From assembly GCF_037975245.1 (NCBI RefSeq), contig NC_092563.1, positions 2,657,501-2,721,500 on the forward strand: a DNA stretch of 64,000 bases. Direction: 5' to 3'. Each line of letters opens with the position of its first letter. Position 1 is the stretch's first letter. The notes beneath the pieces were generated by a model. That model did no database searches and was not told the origin of the DNA. It saw nothing but the letters and a program-made list of their open reading frames with translations. The DNA comes from Apostichopus japonicus (taxonomy: Eukaryota; Echinodermata; Holothuroidea; Aspidochirotida; Stichopodidae). Position numbers and translations under genes: made by a program. Shown here piece by piece: positions 50,901 to 61,900 of the stretch.

Positions 50901-53900
50901 CATCTTTTATTTTTCACAGAGAGCCTCCCGCCCTGACGCAGCTTGTGACTCTCTTCGTCACTAGAAACTACCCCCTTTGGAAGGAGCCAGAGGTGGCCGA
51001 GTGGTTGGAGAGGAATGTCAGAGAGTTACTGAAAGGTGTCACAGCTGAGGAAGATATCGTTAGTCAAAATAGAGACAAGTAAGTTAGATAACTTTAATAG
51101 CTATCTGGACAAGAAACCAAACATGGGTAGGACAAACGGTAAACTAAAGGACATTATCTCGGCGCAACCGCCGCTTCAAGCGAAAGTGATTTGATGTCTG
51201 TGAGAATCAGAAATGGGAATTTAATCGCAGGGCCTGCGGTTGTGGTAGAGCCTGACTTAATTATGCGTACCATAAAACTCAGCCAGCCCGGCAATATCTA
51301 AAGTGTCTCACTGTCTACATAAGAAATGAACGACACCAGAGACCAACCCTTAATACACCCTAACCACCCTCTAACTCCTCTTGTAAACCAACTTCAGTTT
51401 TACAGTTGCTGCATTTGTACAAAAATTTCAGGATTGGATTGCTCATTTGTTGTAAAAAATGTTTAACATACAAATGGCAGTAATGTGTCTCTCAGTTCAT
51501 GACAAAAGTTTCATTTGTGTGAAAATTTAAAAAAAAAAAAAAAAAAAAAATTTGGGGGCTGCATCTGCTTGTAAATTAACAATGCAGTAAAAGAGAGAGC
51601 AATTTTGGATTGAGTGAGTGTGTAGGTGTTTGTTGAGGTGGCAAAGGGGATGGGAGAGGGAGTGAGGGGGGGGGGCTGGGATGTTAGGGTAAGTTTAATA
51701 CTCCTTTTTAACGAACATTTCTCTGTTAAATGACCATTGAAATGATCTTGCTCAAAATGTTGTGCTGTATGAAAACTGGACTGTATCCATATGACGTCTA
51801 CAGATTTCAGTATTTCATTGTTCATAAATTGACCCAAACTACAAGAAACATCAGCCAGCACAATGCAAGAGAACAGTGATCCTGGAACTCTCCTCTGTGT
51901 ATCCGGACTGTATTGAGAATTCCAATGCAAGAGAACAGTGATCCAACTCTCCTCTGTGTATCCGGACTATATTGAAAATTCCGATGCAAGAGAACAGTGA
52001 TCCAACTCTCCTCTGTGTATCAGGACTATATTGAGAATTCCAATGCAAGAGAATAGTGATCCTGGAACTCTCCTCTGTGTATCCGGACTGTATTGAGAAT
52101 TCCAATGCAAGAGAGCAGTGATCCTGGAACTCTCCTCTATGTATCCGGACTGTATTGAGAATTCCAATGCAAGAGAACAGTGATCCTGGAACTCTCCCCT
52201 GTGTATCTGGACTATATTGAGAATTCCAATGCAAGAGAGCAGTGATCCTGGAACTCTCCTCTATGTATCCGGACTGTATTGAGAATTCCAATGCAAGAGA
52301 ACAGTGATCCTGGAACTCTCCCCTGTATATCTGGACTGTATTGAGAATTCCAATGCAAGAGAACAGTGATCCAACTCTCCCCTGTGTATCTGGACTATAT
52401 TGAGAATTCCAATGCAAGAGAACAGTGATCCTGGAACTCTCCTCTATGTATCCGGACTGTATTAAGTTTTCCAATGCAAGAGACCAGTGATCCTGGAACT
52501 CCTCTGCGTATCCAGACTATATTGAGAATTCCAATGCAAGAGAACAGTGATCCTGGAACTCTCCTCTGTGTTCCAGGATCACTGTTCAAGAGAACCAGTG
52601 ATCCAACTCTCCTCTGTGTATCTGGACCATTTTGAGAATTCCAATGCAAGAGAACAGTGATCCTGGAACTCTCCTCTGCGTATCCGGACTATATTGAGAA
52701 TTCCAATGCAAGAGAACAGTGATCCTGGAACTCTCCTCTGTGTATCTGGACTATATTGAGAATTCCAATGCAAGAGAACCAGTGATCCAACTCTCCTCTG
52801 TGTATCTGGACTATATTGAGAATTCCAATGCAAGAGAACAGTGATCCCGTAACTCTCCTCTGTGTATCTGGACTATATTGAGAATTCCAATGCAATAGAG
52901 CAGTGATCCAACTCTCCTCTGCGTATCCGGACTATATTGAGAATTCCAATGCAAGAGAGCAGTGATCCTGGAACTCTCCTCTGCGTATCCGGACTTTATT
53001 GAGAATTACAATGCAAGAGAACCAGTGATCCAACTCACCCTATGTATCCGGACTATATTGAGAATTCCAATGCAAGAGAACCAGTGATCCAACTCTCCTC
53101 TGTGTATCTGGACTATATTGAGAATTTCAATGCAATAGAGCAGTGATCCAACTCTCCTCTGCATATCCGGACTATATTGAGAATTCCAATGCAAGAGAAC
53201 CAGTGATCCAACTCTCCTCTGTGTATCCGGACTATATTGAGAATTACAATGCAAGAGAACCAGTGATCCAACTCTCCTCTGTGTATCTGGACTATATTGA
53301 GAATTCCAATACAAGAGAACCAGTGATCCAACTCTCCTCTATGTATCCGGACTATATTGAGAATTACAATGCAAGAGAACCAGTGATCCAACTCTCCTCT
53401 GTGTATCTGGACTATTTTGAGAATTACAATGCAAGAGAGCAGTGATCCAACTCTCCTCTGTGTATCTGGACTATATTGAGAATTCCAATACAAGAGAACC
53501 AGTGATCCAACTCTCCTCTATGTATCCGGACTATATTGAGAATTACAATGCAAGAGAACCAGTGATCCAACTCTCCTCTGTGTATCTGGACTATTTTGAG
53601 AATTACAATGCAAGAGAGCAGTGATCCAACTCTCCTCTGTGTATCTGGACTATTTTGAGAATTACAATGCAAGAGAGCAGTGATCCAACTCTCCTCTGTG
53701 TATCTGGACTATATTGAGAATTCCAATACAAGAGAACCAGTGATCCAACTCTCCTCTGTGTATCCAGACTATATTGAGAATTCTCATCGTGAGCATTGTC
53801 TTTTTTCTTCTTCCGTTCAATGCCATCTTCATCCCTTGTTTTTTTATTTCTCTAGGAGGAGAATGAGATTTCAGCGTGCTCCTCGTAATATTTACAGACA

Positions 53901-54447
53901 CATCATCTTATCAGACATCAAAGACGTCACTGTTTCGCTGCCACCTGAACTGGCTAACATACCAGTCATGGCCTTTGACCCTTTGCCCCCAAAGGACACC
54001 ATCATCTCGTACACGAGGCAAACTAGGTAATCCAATGCAAATTGTGTGTTTTTATCATTATGTCATGTGTAAGGTTAAAAAAAGGTACAATGTGGATTAT
54101 CCCTTTCAATTTTCTCCCTTTTTCAATTTCCAGATGTGGTTAAGCTTTGAGGTGTCTTTTCCAAACCTGTTTTACATTCACAAAGCATAACTGTGAATAG
54201 TGTCAAAATTGTTAATGATGACAGTGATGGAACTGGGGATGGCAGGATAAGAGCTTGGACATAGGGAAGGATGCTCAAATAATATTTACATATTATCTTG
54301 AGTGTTTTGCTACCTCAAAGTGTTTTTTAATATATAAGTTGAGACTAGTGGAACACTAGTAGTTGTTACTCAAGAGTTTCACATGTTGAGTGATCATCAG
54401 ACAACTCATCAGATAACTCAGGCACTCTGTAAATCAACCAAACGGAA

Positions 54448-54529
<82 letters not shown>

Positions 54530-54555
54530 TAATATGTATATATATATATATATAT

Positions 54556-54596
<41 letters not shown>

Positions 54597-54610
54597 CATA
54601 TATATATATA

Positions 54611-54659
<49 letters not shown>

Positions 54660-57136
54660 GAATGTATGTGTAGCAAATTGAATTTCTGCAAGTTCACAAG
54701 ATAGACACTGCAGGCCTACAATCATAATCCCTAATATTGTTCGATTCATTGATTTGTCTTAGCCGAACAGGACTTTGCAGCTGCTACTGTAGTTTCTCTT
54801 TTTAACATGGTTGCTAAGTACTATATTCCAATTAATTTCACACCTGATGAACCGATATAACATGTTGATGCAAATGTAAGACATAGTGAAGGATCAAATA
54901 GTTATGTATCTCCTCCTCTATACCTTCTCCATTTACAAAGAAGATAAAAGAAAATTATCTGAGACGGTATGAAAGTTTAGGATCTCAGTATAAAGCATGA
55001 CCATGAAGTAGGCCTTAAATGATATCATCCTTCATTTTAACTTCCAGGAGAGTAACGCCCGCTAATAGAAATGGCTGGATGTCTGAGTTTTTCAGATCCT
55101 TGTTGCCAAGTTACACACCTCCAGTAAGTTGCGAAATATTTAATTATTTTACTGCTAACTGATATTTCTTGCAAGGAACTTTGGAACTGTTAGTTTATCG
55201 TACCTCTCATTTAATCCGTTCGGGGAACAGGCGTCCATGTAAATTTCTTAGTTCTTTTTTTTGTACTTGTCCGTCCAAGTTGTTGAAGCTGTTTTTACTT
55301 ATATAATGAAAGAGAGCATGTGTGCATAGTTTAATTCTGCTTCAGTGAATATGAACAAATTTTGTTTTATATTTAAACTAGTTTGAGGGCTTAAAGTAAC
55401 ATTAGACTTTATAATTGTACTTGTATATATGAACATACACAGGCGTTTTTGCAGTAGATATTGAAGAAATTAGTTAACAATGTTTTCCTCTCTGAAATCT
55501 TATTTTGTGAGCCTCCAAGACCCATATTGTTAATATGCTAGAGTAATATTAACTTTGCCATCCCTCTCTGTTATATCCCCTTTTTCAAATTCACCATCTT
55601 AACCAATTTTGACTTTAACCAAACAACATGATTGGGACTAATCCATCAGTTTGCAATATGGCTGACATTAAATGTTGTGATCTATCGCACTATCCCATTC
55701 CCAAAGCTTTTACTTCCTCCAGTAATTAATGTACCACGTTAATTTTTTTGGTAGCAGCTAGTTGCTTTCAAATATGTATAATACACACAGCAGCATCTCC
55801 CATCCCATCCCTAACTCAAGTAAAACATTCTTCATTAAACTTCGACCTTTCCAGCTTACTGCACCAAAAGCACAGTGAAAATGACGTTCGATACAATTTT
55901 CAGCTGAATTAAATTTGCCAGACTTATTAACGAGTTCGTAGGTTCTACAAATTTCAATGAAAATTTGCAAACCCTGCCAAACAGATCCTATGCCAATCAA
56001 ATCTCTCTGTTTTGTTTACAACCGTTAAGCCTAGGACTACGTTCACTTTCGTGGCTAGCCTGTCTTAGGTCCATTCTTTTGAATAGTATCTTTCTCTCGG
56101 TCTTACCAGTGTAGCATGCAAAATTGTGTCATTTTCCTTCCATTGCAATGAATAAACAGATATTTGCCTCCGTGGAATTGTTAAAAAGGGGAAGATACGA
56201 GTATAGGACTGTTCGGGCCGCATGTGTAGATTTTTTTTTACATTTGTGTAATGAACATGCTGATGTGGGCGGTTGCAAATATTTTACGGTAAATCACTAC
56301 GGTAAATCACTGTAAAGCAACAGAAAATAAATTTCTTTCATTCGATTGTGACAGCTGCCTCCATTAAACCCACCTGGTCAGAGTGTATTTAGAATAAGAA
56401 AATTGAACCTACTTCGGACAAGTTCGGAGGTTTGTTTCCAAAATTCATCAGCAAACAAGTATTGAGACTTGAAGAGTTTTCCCATGGGCACTCTAATTTG
56501 AGTTCTAGGCAATGAGTCGTTGCATCAGCTAAAGGAATATTGTAGCATTTATTCGAACATAAACCATATTAACAGTCTCCAGAGGTAGTGACCATGTGTC
56601 AATAACCTTGTTAGGTGTGCTATTTCTCCAAATTATCTATATATTTCATGCATTTGAGAGCCAACGGTAACTACATACCTGTAGCAGATCTATGGAACTG
56701 GCACAGTCCATTTTATATAGCACAATTGGGGCTTCAGATGTCATGTACTGCTGAACTGTTATCACCAGCTACCAGTAGCCCTTTTTGGGCAAGTGGATCA
56801 ATTTCATAGTGTTGAATCCAAATTTATTGAAGAGTGTTTTGACAAGTGGAAATAGCACTACCTATATAGATATCAATATTATCAGGAGACCTAAGGTACA
56901 AGTCAAATTCATTGTTTAATCTGATGTAATCTTTACTGCCCCTCTAGCCACCCGGTCAAGTTGCTGCTGGTGTTGATCTGATTAATGAGGACGAAGGCGC
57001 AGTCGGTGGTTACCTGGCGCAGGATACAGAACTGAGGATGGGGATCAATGCACTCATGGATTCCATGAGAGATTTATTGAATAATTTACAGCCTGCTGAA
57101 GGTGAGGAAGACCAAGAAATGGAAGAAGTTGATTGA
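38950..57136 (+). CDS. TCF25: TCF25 / NULP1 family protein (15 exons, 649 aa if arrays are spliced out)
   Basis: TCF25 is the animal relative of yeast Rqc1, a part of the ribosome quality control complex that acts with Ltn1/listerin and Cdc48/p97 on stalled 60S subunits. Exons: 38950-39081, 39444-39641, 40869-41065, 41580-41662, 42953-42986, 43787-43883, 44900-44999, 45455-45641, 46267-46372, 48608-48745, 49892-49974, 50920-51078, 53856-54026, 55048-55123, 56948-57136. All phases agree. Marks: N-terminal MSSRALRR, a lysine-rich nuclear signal (about residues 83-91), [15 protein letters not shown], a conserved middle (SPENR, YDEWE) and [18 protein letters not shown] with FDPLPP, then an acidic tail. 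Human TCF25 has 676 aa. Exons 4 and 9 each run into a minisatellite that copies their own 3' end and splice donor; the exon ends given are the first donors. Intron 12 holds another array and intron 13 a (TA)n tract. Confidence 0.94.
41632..42555 (+). repeat. 33-bp minisatellite x28 made from the end of TCF25 exon 4 plus its splice donor
   Basis: The first unit is the true exon end (41632-41662 plus the donor). The unit runs AAACCGTCTTGGCC.. to ..ACAAAACAAGGT and encodes [11 protein letters not shown] in the exon frame. There are 28 units and the frame stays open to 42564. Twelve central units give identical peptides, while both edges are diverged (KRSWPS, KSSWPY, KPSLPS), as expected when unequal exchange homogenises the middle. 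All but the last unit end in CAAG|GTAAAC or CAAG|GTAAAT, a fair donor, and since 33 is a multiple of three every donor joins exon 5 in phase. Exon 5 (GLSMEK..) continues the human-like sequence directly from the first donor, so the array is likely intronic. Confidence 0.95.
46100..46143. repeat. (CTGT)n / (CTAT)n microsatellite
   Basis: Short imperfect tract of CTGT and CTAT units in TCF25 intron 8, about 120 bp before exon 9. A similar pure (CTGT)n tract lies at 48857-48880. Confidence 0.8.
46351..48090 (+). repeat. 75/77-bp minisatellite with 23 splice donors made from the end of TCF25 exon 9
   Basis: The unit starts with the exon 9 end (AGACTATATGATGAGTGGGAG) and continues 54-56 bp into the intron. 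Donor positions (G of GT): 46373, 46448, 46523, 46598, 46673, 46748, 46823, 46898, 46973, 47050, 47127, 47202, 47277, 47352, 47427, 47504, 47579, 47654, 47729, 47804, 47881, 47958 and 48033. Most steps are 75 bp; five are 77 bp because of an extra CA (AAACACATTTA for AAACATTTA), which shifts the frame. Donors are mostly GAG|GTAATG, some GAG|GTAACG. The part around 46973-47202 recurs 831 bp later (47804-48033), a higher-order duplication of 11 units. Exon 10 (AHKNLSQ..) continues the family sequence straight from the first donor, so the array is normally expected to be spliced out. Confidence 0.95.
48340..48570. repeat. GAATTAGA-rich imperfect tandem repeat
   Basis: In TCF25 intron 9 the word GAATTAGA recurs, at first every 12 bp (CTGAATTAGACC, 48355-48416) and then at irregular spacing with GATCGGCCTATTTGAATT inserts. 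It ends about 40 bp before the exon 10 acceptor. It looks like a young, still irregular tandem repeat. Confidence 0.7.
51529..51550. repeat. A22 homopolymer tract
   Basis: Run of about 22 A in TCF25 intron 12. No SINE or processed insertion could be recognised upstream, so it may be a simple slippage tract. Confidence 0.9.
51859..53783. repeat. Minisatellite of about 60 bp (about 32 units) in TCF25 intron 12
   Basis: The unit reads TGATCC..ACTCTCCTCT, GTGTATCCGGACTATATTGA, GAATTCCAATGCAAGAGAAC. Two main forms exist. A 62-bp form with an extra CTGGA after TGATC dominates the left part, and a 59/60-bp form with AACCAG or GAGCAG dominates the right part. A three-unit block repeats with 179 bp offset (from 53281 and from 53460). 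Where units are 60 bp, frames stay open on both strands, giving repetitive peptides that are not genes. The array ends 72 bp before the exon 13 acceptor. Confidence 0.95.
52542..52587. repeat. Perfect 18-bp inverted repeat inside the minisatellite
   Basis: GAACAGTGATCCTGGAAC (52542-52559) is followed after a 10-base loop by its exact reverse complement GTTCCAGGATCACTGTTC (52570-52587). All other units are direct repeats, so this unit contains a short inverted copy, as left by a template switch. Confidence 0.95.
54331..54400 (+). repeat. Third copy of the AT-linked element
   Basis: GTTGAGACTAGTGGAACACT followed by AGTAGTTGTTACTC and GAGTTTCAC matches 13804-13860 (plus) and 14815-14880 (inverted). 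As there, a (TA)n tract lies next to it. It is in TCF25 intron 13. Confidence 0.75.
54452..54657. repeat. (TA)n microsatellite
   Basis: About 200 bp of alternating TA with ATGTATG, ATACATAC and AGATAATATG interruptions in TCF25 intron 13. Frames through it read YIYIYI and are not genes. Confidence 0.95.
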
Positions 57137-57407
57137 AAGTTGAAAATATACCTTAGAATCAGATTTGTAGGATTGGTATGTTAATCATGATTGATAAATG
57201 TTGGGCATAAACTTTGGTGGTGTTTGCTTGGACCAGAACTTGATCAACACTTCATCAAAAAAAAAAAAAAAAAAAAAAAAGTTTGAAGAAATATTTAGGG
57301 CTAACTATAATTGGAAGTGGTTTCCATGTGGAAGATACGTACTGCTGAAAGAAAGTCAGAAAATTGTACAAAAAATTTCAGTGTATGTTTTGCATGTTAC
57401 AAGCCGG

Positions 57408-57413
57408 AATAAA
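57408..57413 (+). promoter_or_regulatory. Candidate TCF25 polyadenylation signal
   Basis: AATAAA about 270 bp after the TCF25 stop codon, the first canonical hexamer noticed in the 3' UTR. Confidence 0.65.
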
Positions 57414-58632
57414 TGACTCTAATATTTTTGAATGATAAAAACACACTCTGTCTTCTTTTAAAGCTGTATGTAAACCACAACAGAAAAAGGACTTGGATAT
57501 TATGAACTAATCTGAGAGTGAAAAAGAAAGATGTGGTCTCATGGTTTCTTTAATAATCTCATCCGCAATACTCCTTCATCCTTTATAGGATAACAGGGCC
57601 ATGGTTGTGCCTGCACTGTTTTCTGGTAACTTATTCACTTACTACTTGACACTGGCTATCAACATTTTATAATGAACTTTATCAATTGGTAGGACCTCCA
57701 AACACCATATTGCAGTTAAGAGGAGAAATGCACCCACCCCCTCCCCCAACACTCCTTTGAAATCCTGTGTACATCGCTGCAAATATGGCCAATTGAGAAT
57801 GCCCAAATTATTATCCCTCTGTGTGGTGGGTAACCTGAAATGTGAGTGGTTGCATGGAGTAAAACAACGATAAAAAACAACAAAGAAAACCAGAGATATT
57901 CCCATTTTACCATTTTTAATTCGGCATTAAAATAATTGTTCATAACATGGAGAGACTGTGATTGTCGAACAGCAATCAGTGGTCTGTTTATGAAGTCAAT
58001 TTTGTTCAAAAGTCTATATTTTTCCTTAAATTAAAGATCCTGTAACGCATGTATCCCTGGTAACCAAGGTTCAGCTAATATTGCTTGAATTGCTTGGAGC
58101 TTAGAATATTTTAAAAACAGAAAAGCAAAGCATAAATGAAAATGATTAGACAAAGTATCATCTGGTGCAATATGAGAATATATAAGAATATAAAAGGTTA
58201 AACGACAGTGATCCGTTTGATAGTTTCAGTTGTTAACAATCATTCCCCTGTTAAACAAAAGACTAGGCCGTAACATTTATTGCAAAACGATTTTGAAGTA
58301 GTTTACAGTCAGTCATTAAGTATTTTATTCCAAAGGGTTGGACAAATAGTTAATGCTTACAGATTACTTACCATTGCATTAAATAAATAATTCTTCATGA
58401 AGAAAGTTTGTCATTCTATCAAAATGAAAACAACCTAATTTTCCGACTTATATGAAGATAAAAATAAATACTTAAATTTCCCAAAGTAGCAGTCAGATTT
58501 TGGTACATGTGCTAAAGGATAAAAGCTTCTTTGATCAAAACAAACAAACAAACAGCTACACAACAAAATTGAGAAAAGATGAACCTGGACTGTACAAGTA
58601 ATATTTCAGCTGATTTTTTTTTTAAATCTTTT

Positions 58633-58638
58633 TTTATT
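58633..58638 (-). promoter_or_regulatory. Candidate polyadenylation signal of the HYR/EGF gene
   Basis: TTTATT on the plus strand (AATAAA on minus), about 290 bp after the stop codon of the minus-strand gene. Another lies at 58324-58329. Confidence 0.4.
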
Positions 58639-58925
58639 TAATTGGTAACAAGGAAGAAAGAGTAATATTGTCATAAAGCAACTGAAACACAAGCTTTCCT
58701 CACAAAGCCTTCACACTCAAATGTTTAACCATTATTAGTTGGCACTAAAAAAATATAATTAATTAAATGCAAGTTCAATACCACTTTCTGTTCTGCATGA
58801 ACCAGTAAAGTGTCGTCACTAGGGCATGCTGGGACTTGCTAGTAAAATATCAGCAGAGAACGATGAGTATGTTACTGATATATGGTAAAGGAAATGCTAA
58901 CAAGGATTTAATGAAACCAAAGTCA

Positions 58926-61900
58926 TCAGGATATTAACTTCTGGTGACTGATTGGAGTTGGTCTCCATGACAACTGCTTAAACACCATACAGGTGAGTGC
59001 AGCCAGAAATATGGTGATGACTACCAGAAGAGAGACAACCGTCAGAGAGGTTAAGCTCACGTAGGTTGTATACTCGCTCCCGTCCGTCTTTGTCCTGGGA
59101 ACTGTGGGGAGGATGGAGCAACATTTCAAATTGAATTATGACGATATGGATCATAACACATCAGCTTCTTATCAACTACTATAGTTTATAATCATTGGCT
59201 AACAGTGCAAATGAACAATCACCACCTACTGACTATATATTACCATCAACTAACAGTGCAAATGAACAATCACCACCTACTGACTATATATTACCATCAA
59301 CTAACAGTGCAAATGAACAATCACCACCTACCAGGTGGTGGATATTAGCATCAACTAACAGTGCAAATGAGCAATCACCACCAACCGAGTACTATATATT
59401 ACCACCAACTAACAGCACAGATGAACAACCACCCCCAACCAAGTACTATATATTACCATCAACTAACAGTGCAAATAAACAATCACCACCAACCGAGTAC
59501 TATATATTACCATCAACTAACAGTGCAAATAATCACCCCCAACCAAGTACTATATATTACCATCAACTAACAGTGCAAATGAACAATCACCACCAACCGA
59601 GTACTATATATTACCACCAACTAACAGCACAGATGAACAACCACCCCCAACCAAGTACTATATATTACCATCAACTAACAGTGCAAATGAACAATCACCA
59701 CCAACCGAGTACTATATATTACCATCAACTATTAAACAGTGCAAATGAACAATCACCACCTACCTACTACTATGTATTACCATCAACTAACAGTGCAAAT
59801 GAACAATCACCACCTACTGACTACTATGTATTAGCATAAACTAACAGTGCCAATGAACAATCACCACCTACCTACTGCAATGTATTACCATCAACTAACA
59901 GCACAGATGAACAATCACCACCAACCAAGTACTATATATTACCATTAACTAACAGTGCCAATGAACAATCACCACCTACCTACTACTATGTATTAGCATC
60001 AACTAACAGCACAGATGAACAATCACCAACAACCAAGTACTATATATTACCATCAACTAACAGTGCAAATGAACAATCACAACCTACCAACTACTATGTA
60101 TTAGCATCAACTAACAGCATAGATGAACAATCACCACCTACCGGCTACTATGTATAACCATCAACTAACAGCACAGATGAACAATCACCACCAACCAAGT
60201 ACTATATATTACCATTAACTAACAGTGCAAATGAACAATCACAACCTACCGACTACTATGTATTAGCATCAACTAACAGCATAGATGAACAATCACCACC
60301 AACCAAGTACTATATGTTACCATCAACTAACAGCACAGATGAACAATCACCACCAACCAAGTACTATATATTACCATCAACTAACAGTGCAAATGAACAA
60401 TCACAACCTACCGACTACTATGTATTAGTATCAACTAACAGCATAGATGAACAATCACCACCTACCAGGTGGTGGATATTAGCATCAACTAACAGTGCAA
60501 ATGAACAATCACAACCTACTATGTATTAGCATCAACTAACAGCATAGATGAACAATCACCACCTACCGGCTACTATGTATAACCATCACTAAACAGCCGT
60601 CAACTGTTATCGGTTGACAATTCCTATTCCCTGTCATCAGCTAACAGTAACTTTGTCAATTATCAACTAAGAGCGCTAGGCTTTGTTCAAATAAATTAGA
60701 TAGCTCCTTTCTATCTTCTGTCAAAAACTGGCAATTAAATTAAGAAAATTATATGTGTTTATATAGTATACAGTTACTTACCTTCACATGTAGCACCTTC
60801 AAAGTTTTCAGTACACAAGCAGAACTCCTGACCAGTATTCATTGAGGCACATGAACCGCCATTCTGACACTGGCAATCAATATCTACAGGAGCAAAAAAA
60901 AATTTTTCCTAAAAGTCAGAAAATATACCTCTATTGTTGAAACATTAGACTAAATATTTTTCATTGTAATAATTAGGTACAGGATTTATGCTTCAGCTGA
61001 TTTCCTGCTAACCATAACACAGACAACTGAAACTGGCTCTGTGTCATATTTTATACAATTTAGCATCCGAGGCAAGTTTCCTTCACTAAGAATATGTCAA
61101 ATTTCCTATTGCAAACATTTTCACTTTGACTCAATTACATAGTAATCATACGACCAAACTACCTTGCAAACACGGGTACTGTAGCTATGAATTTCTCAAC
61201 AACCTCAACCTATTCACTAAGGCCTTTTTTTCCCTTTAAGTTCTTATGTACATCAAAGAAGAGAATACAAGGCTTACCTCCATTTGGGATAAATTGGTTG
61301 AAAGACACATCTCGCCTCTTACGCCCAACAACTGTCAATGAAAAATTCCAATGTAGGTCGTCAATGGTGTAAACATATTAAGAAGGAAGAGTCAAAGCGT
61401 GGCAAGGCAGGGACATATAATTGATGGAGCAACAGTTGATTTTTTTTTACTTTCATCAAGTGTCCAAAATTGTGAAATTCAACAGTAGAACATTTCCCCA
61501 GGCTGATTGAGACATTTTGTCTGATTTTCCTAGCCTCCTCAATTATAGTGAACTGCAGTCTGAAAAGTCAAAACCTAAAGAAGGGTGTTTTTAAAAACTG
61601 CCGGCAATGTTAGCGTCCAATTGGGGAAAAGTTGTGTAAGGAATGCCAGTTTTATTCAAAGTATCTGTTTATATAAGCTTTTTAAATATCACCCTGTCAT
61701 GCTTTTCATGGAGCACAAAGCCTTAAAGATCCTCATCCTCCTAATCTCCCTTCCATGTCTCTACCACTATGTCACCCTTCTGTCCACATCCCTCTTCTGC
61801 TCACATCCCCTTTCCCATTTCTGTTTCGTCAATCCTTTCTCAAGATTGTTACAGAGATAAACTATACAATCTTGAGAAACAACCAGTTTTGTTTTCTCTA

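Larger units (their letters stand above)
57137..58925. other. Tail-to-tail intergenic region between TCF25 and the HYR gene
   Basis: Holds the TCF25 3' UTR (with a 24-A run at 57257-57280) on the plus strand and the presumed 3' UTR of the HYR gene on the minus strand. Candidate polyadenylation signals on both strands are listed separately. No other exon is seen. Confidence 0.55.

Noticed and set aside
51851-53901. Minus- and plus-strand repetitive frames over the 60-bp array
   Set aside because: Open only because the unit is close to a multiple of three. They shift frame between 59-, 60- and 62-bp units, lack any domain and lie in an intron.
59195-60529. Plus-strand NSANEQSPPT-repeat protein
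   Set aside because: Antisense to an intron of the HYR gene, made of the 51-bp array and broken by indels. No promoter or splice support.
41632-60596. CRISPR-like repeat arrays
   Set aside because: The repeats are contiguous without unique spacers, lie in animal introns and have no cas genes nearby. They are minisatellites.
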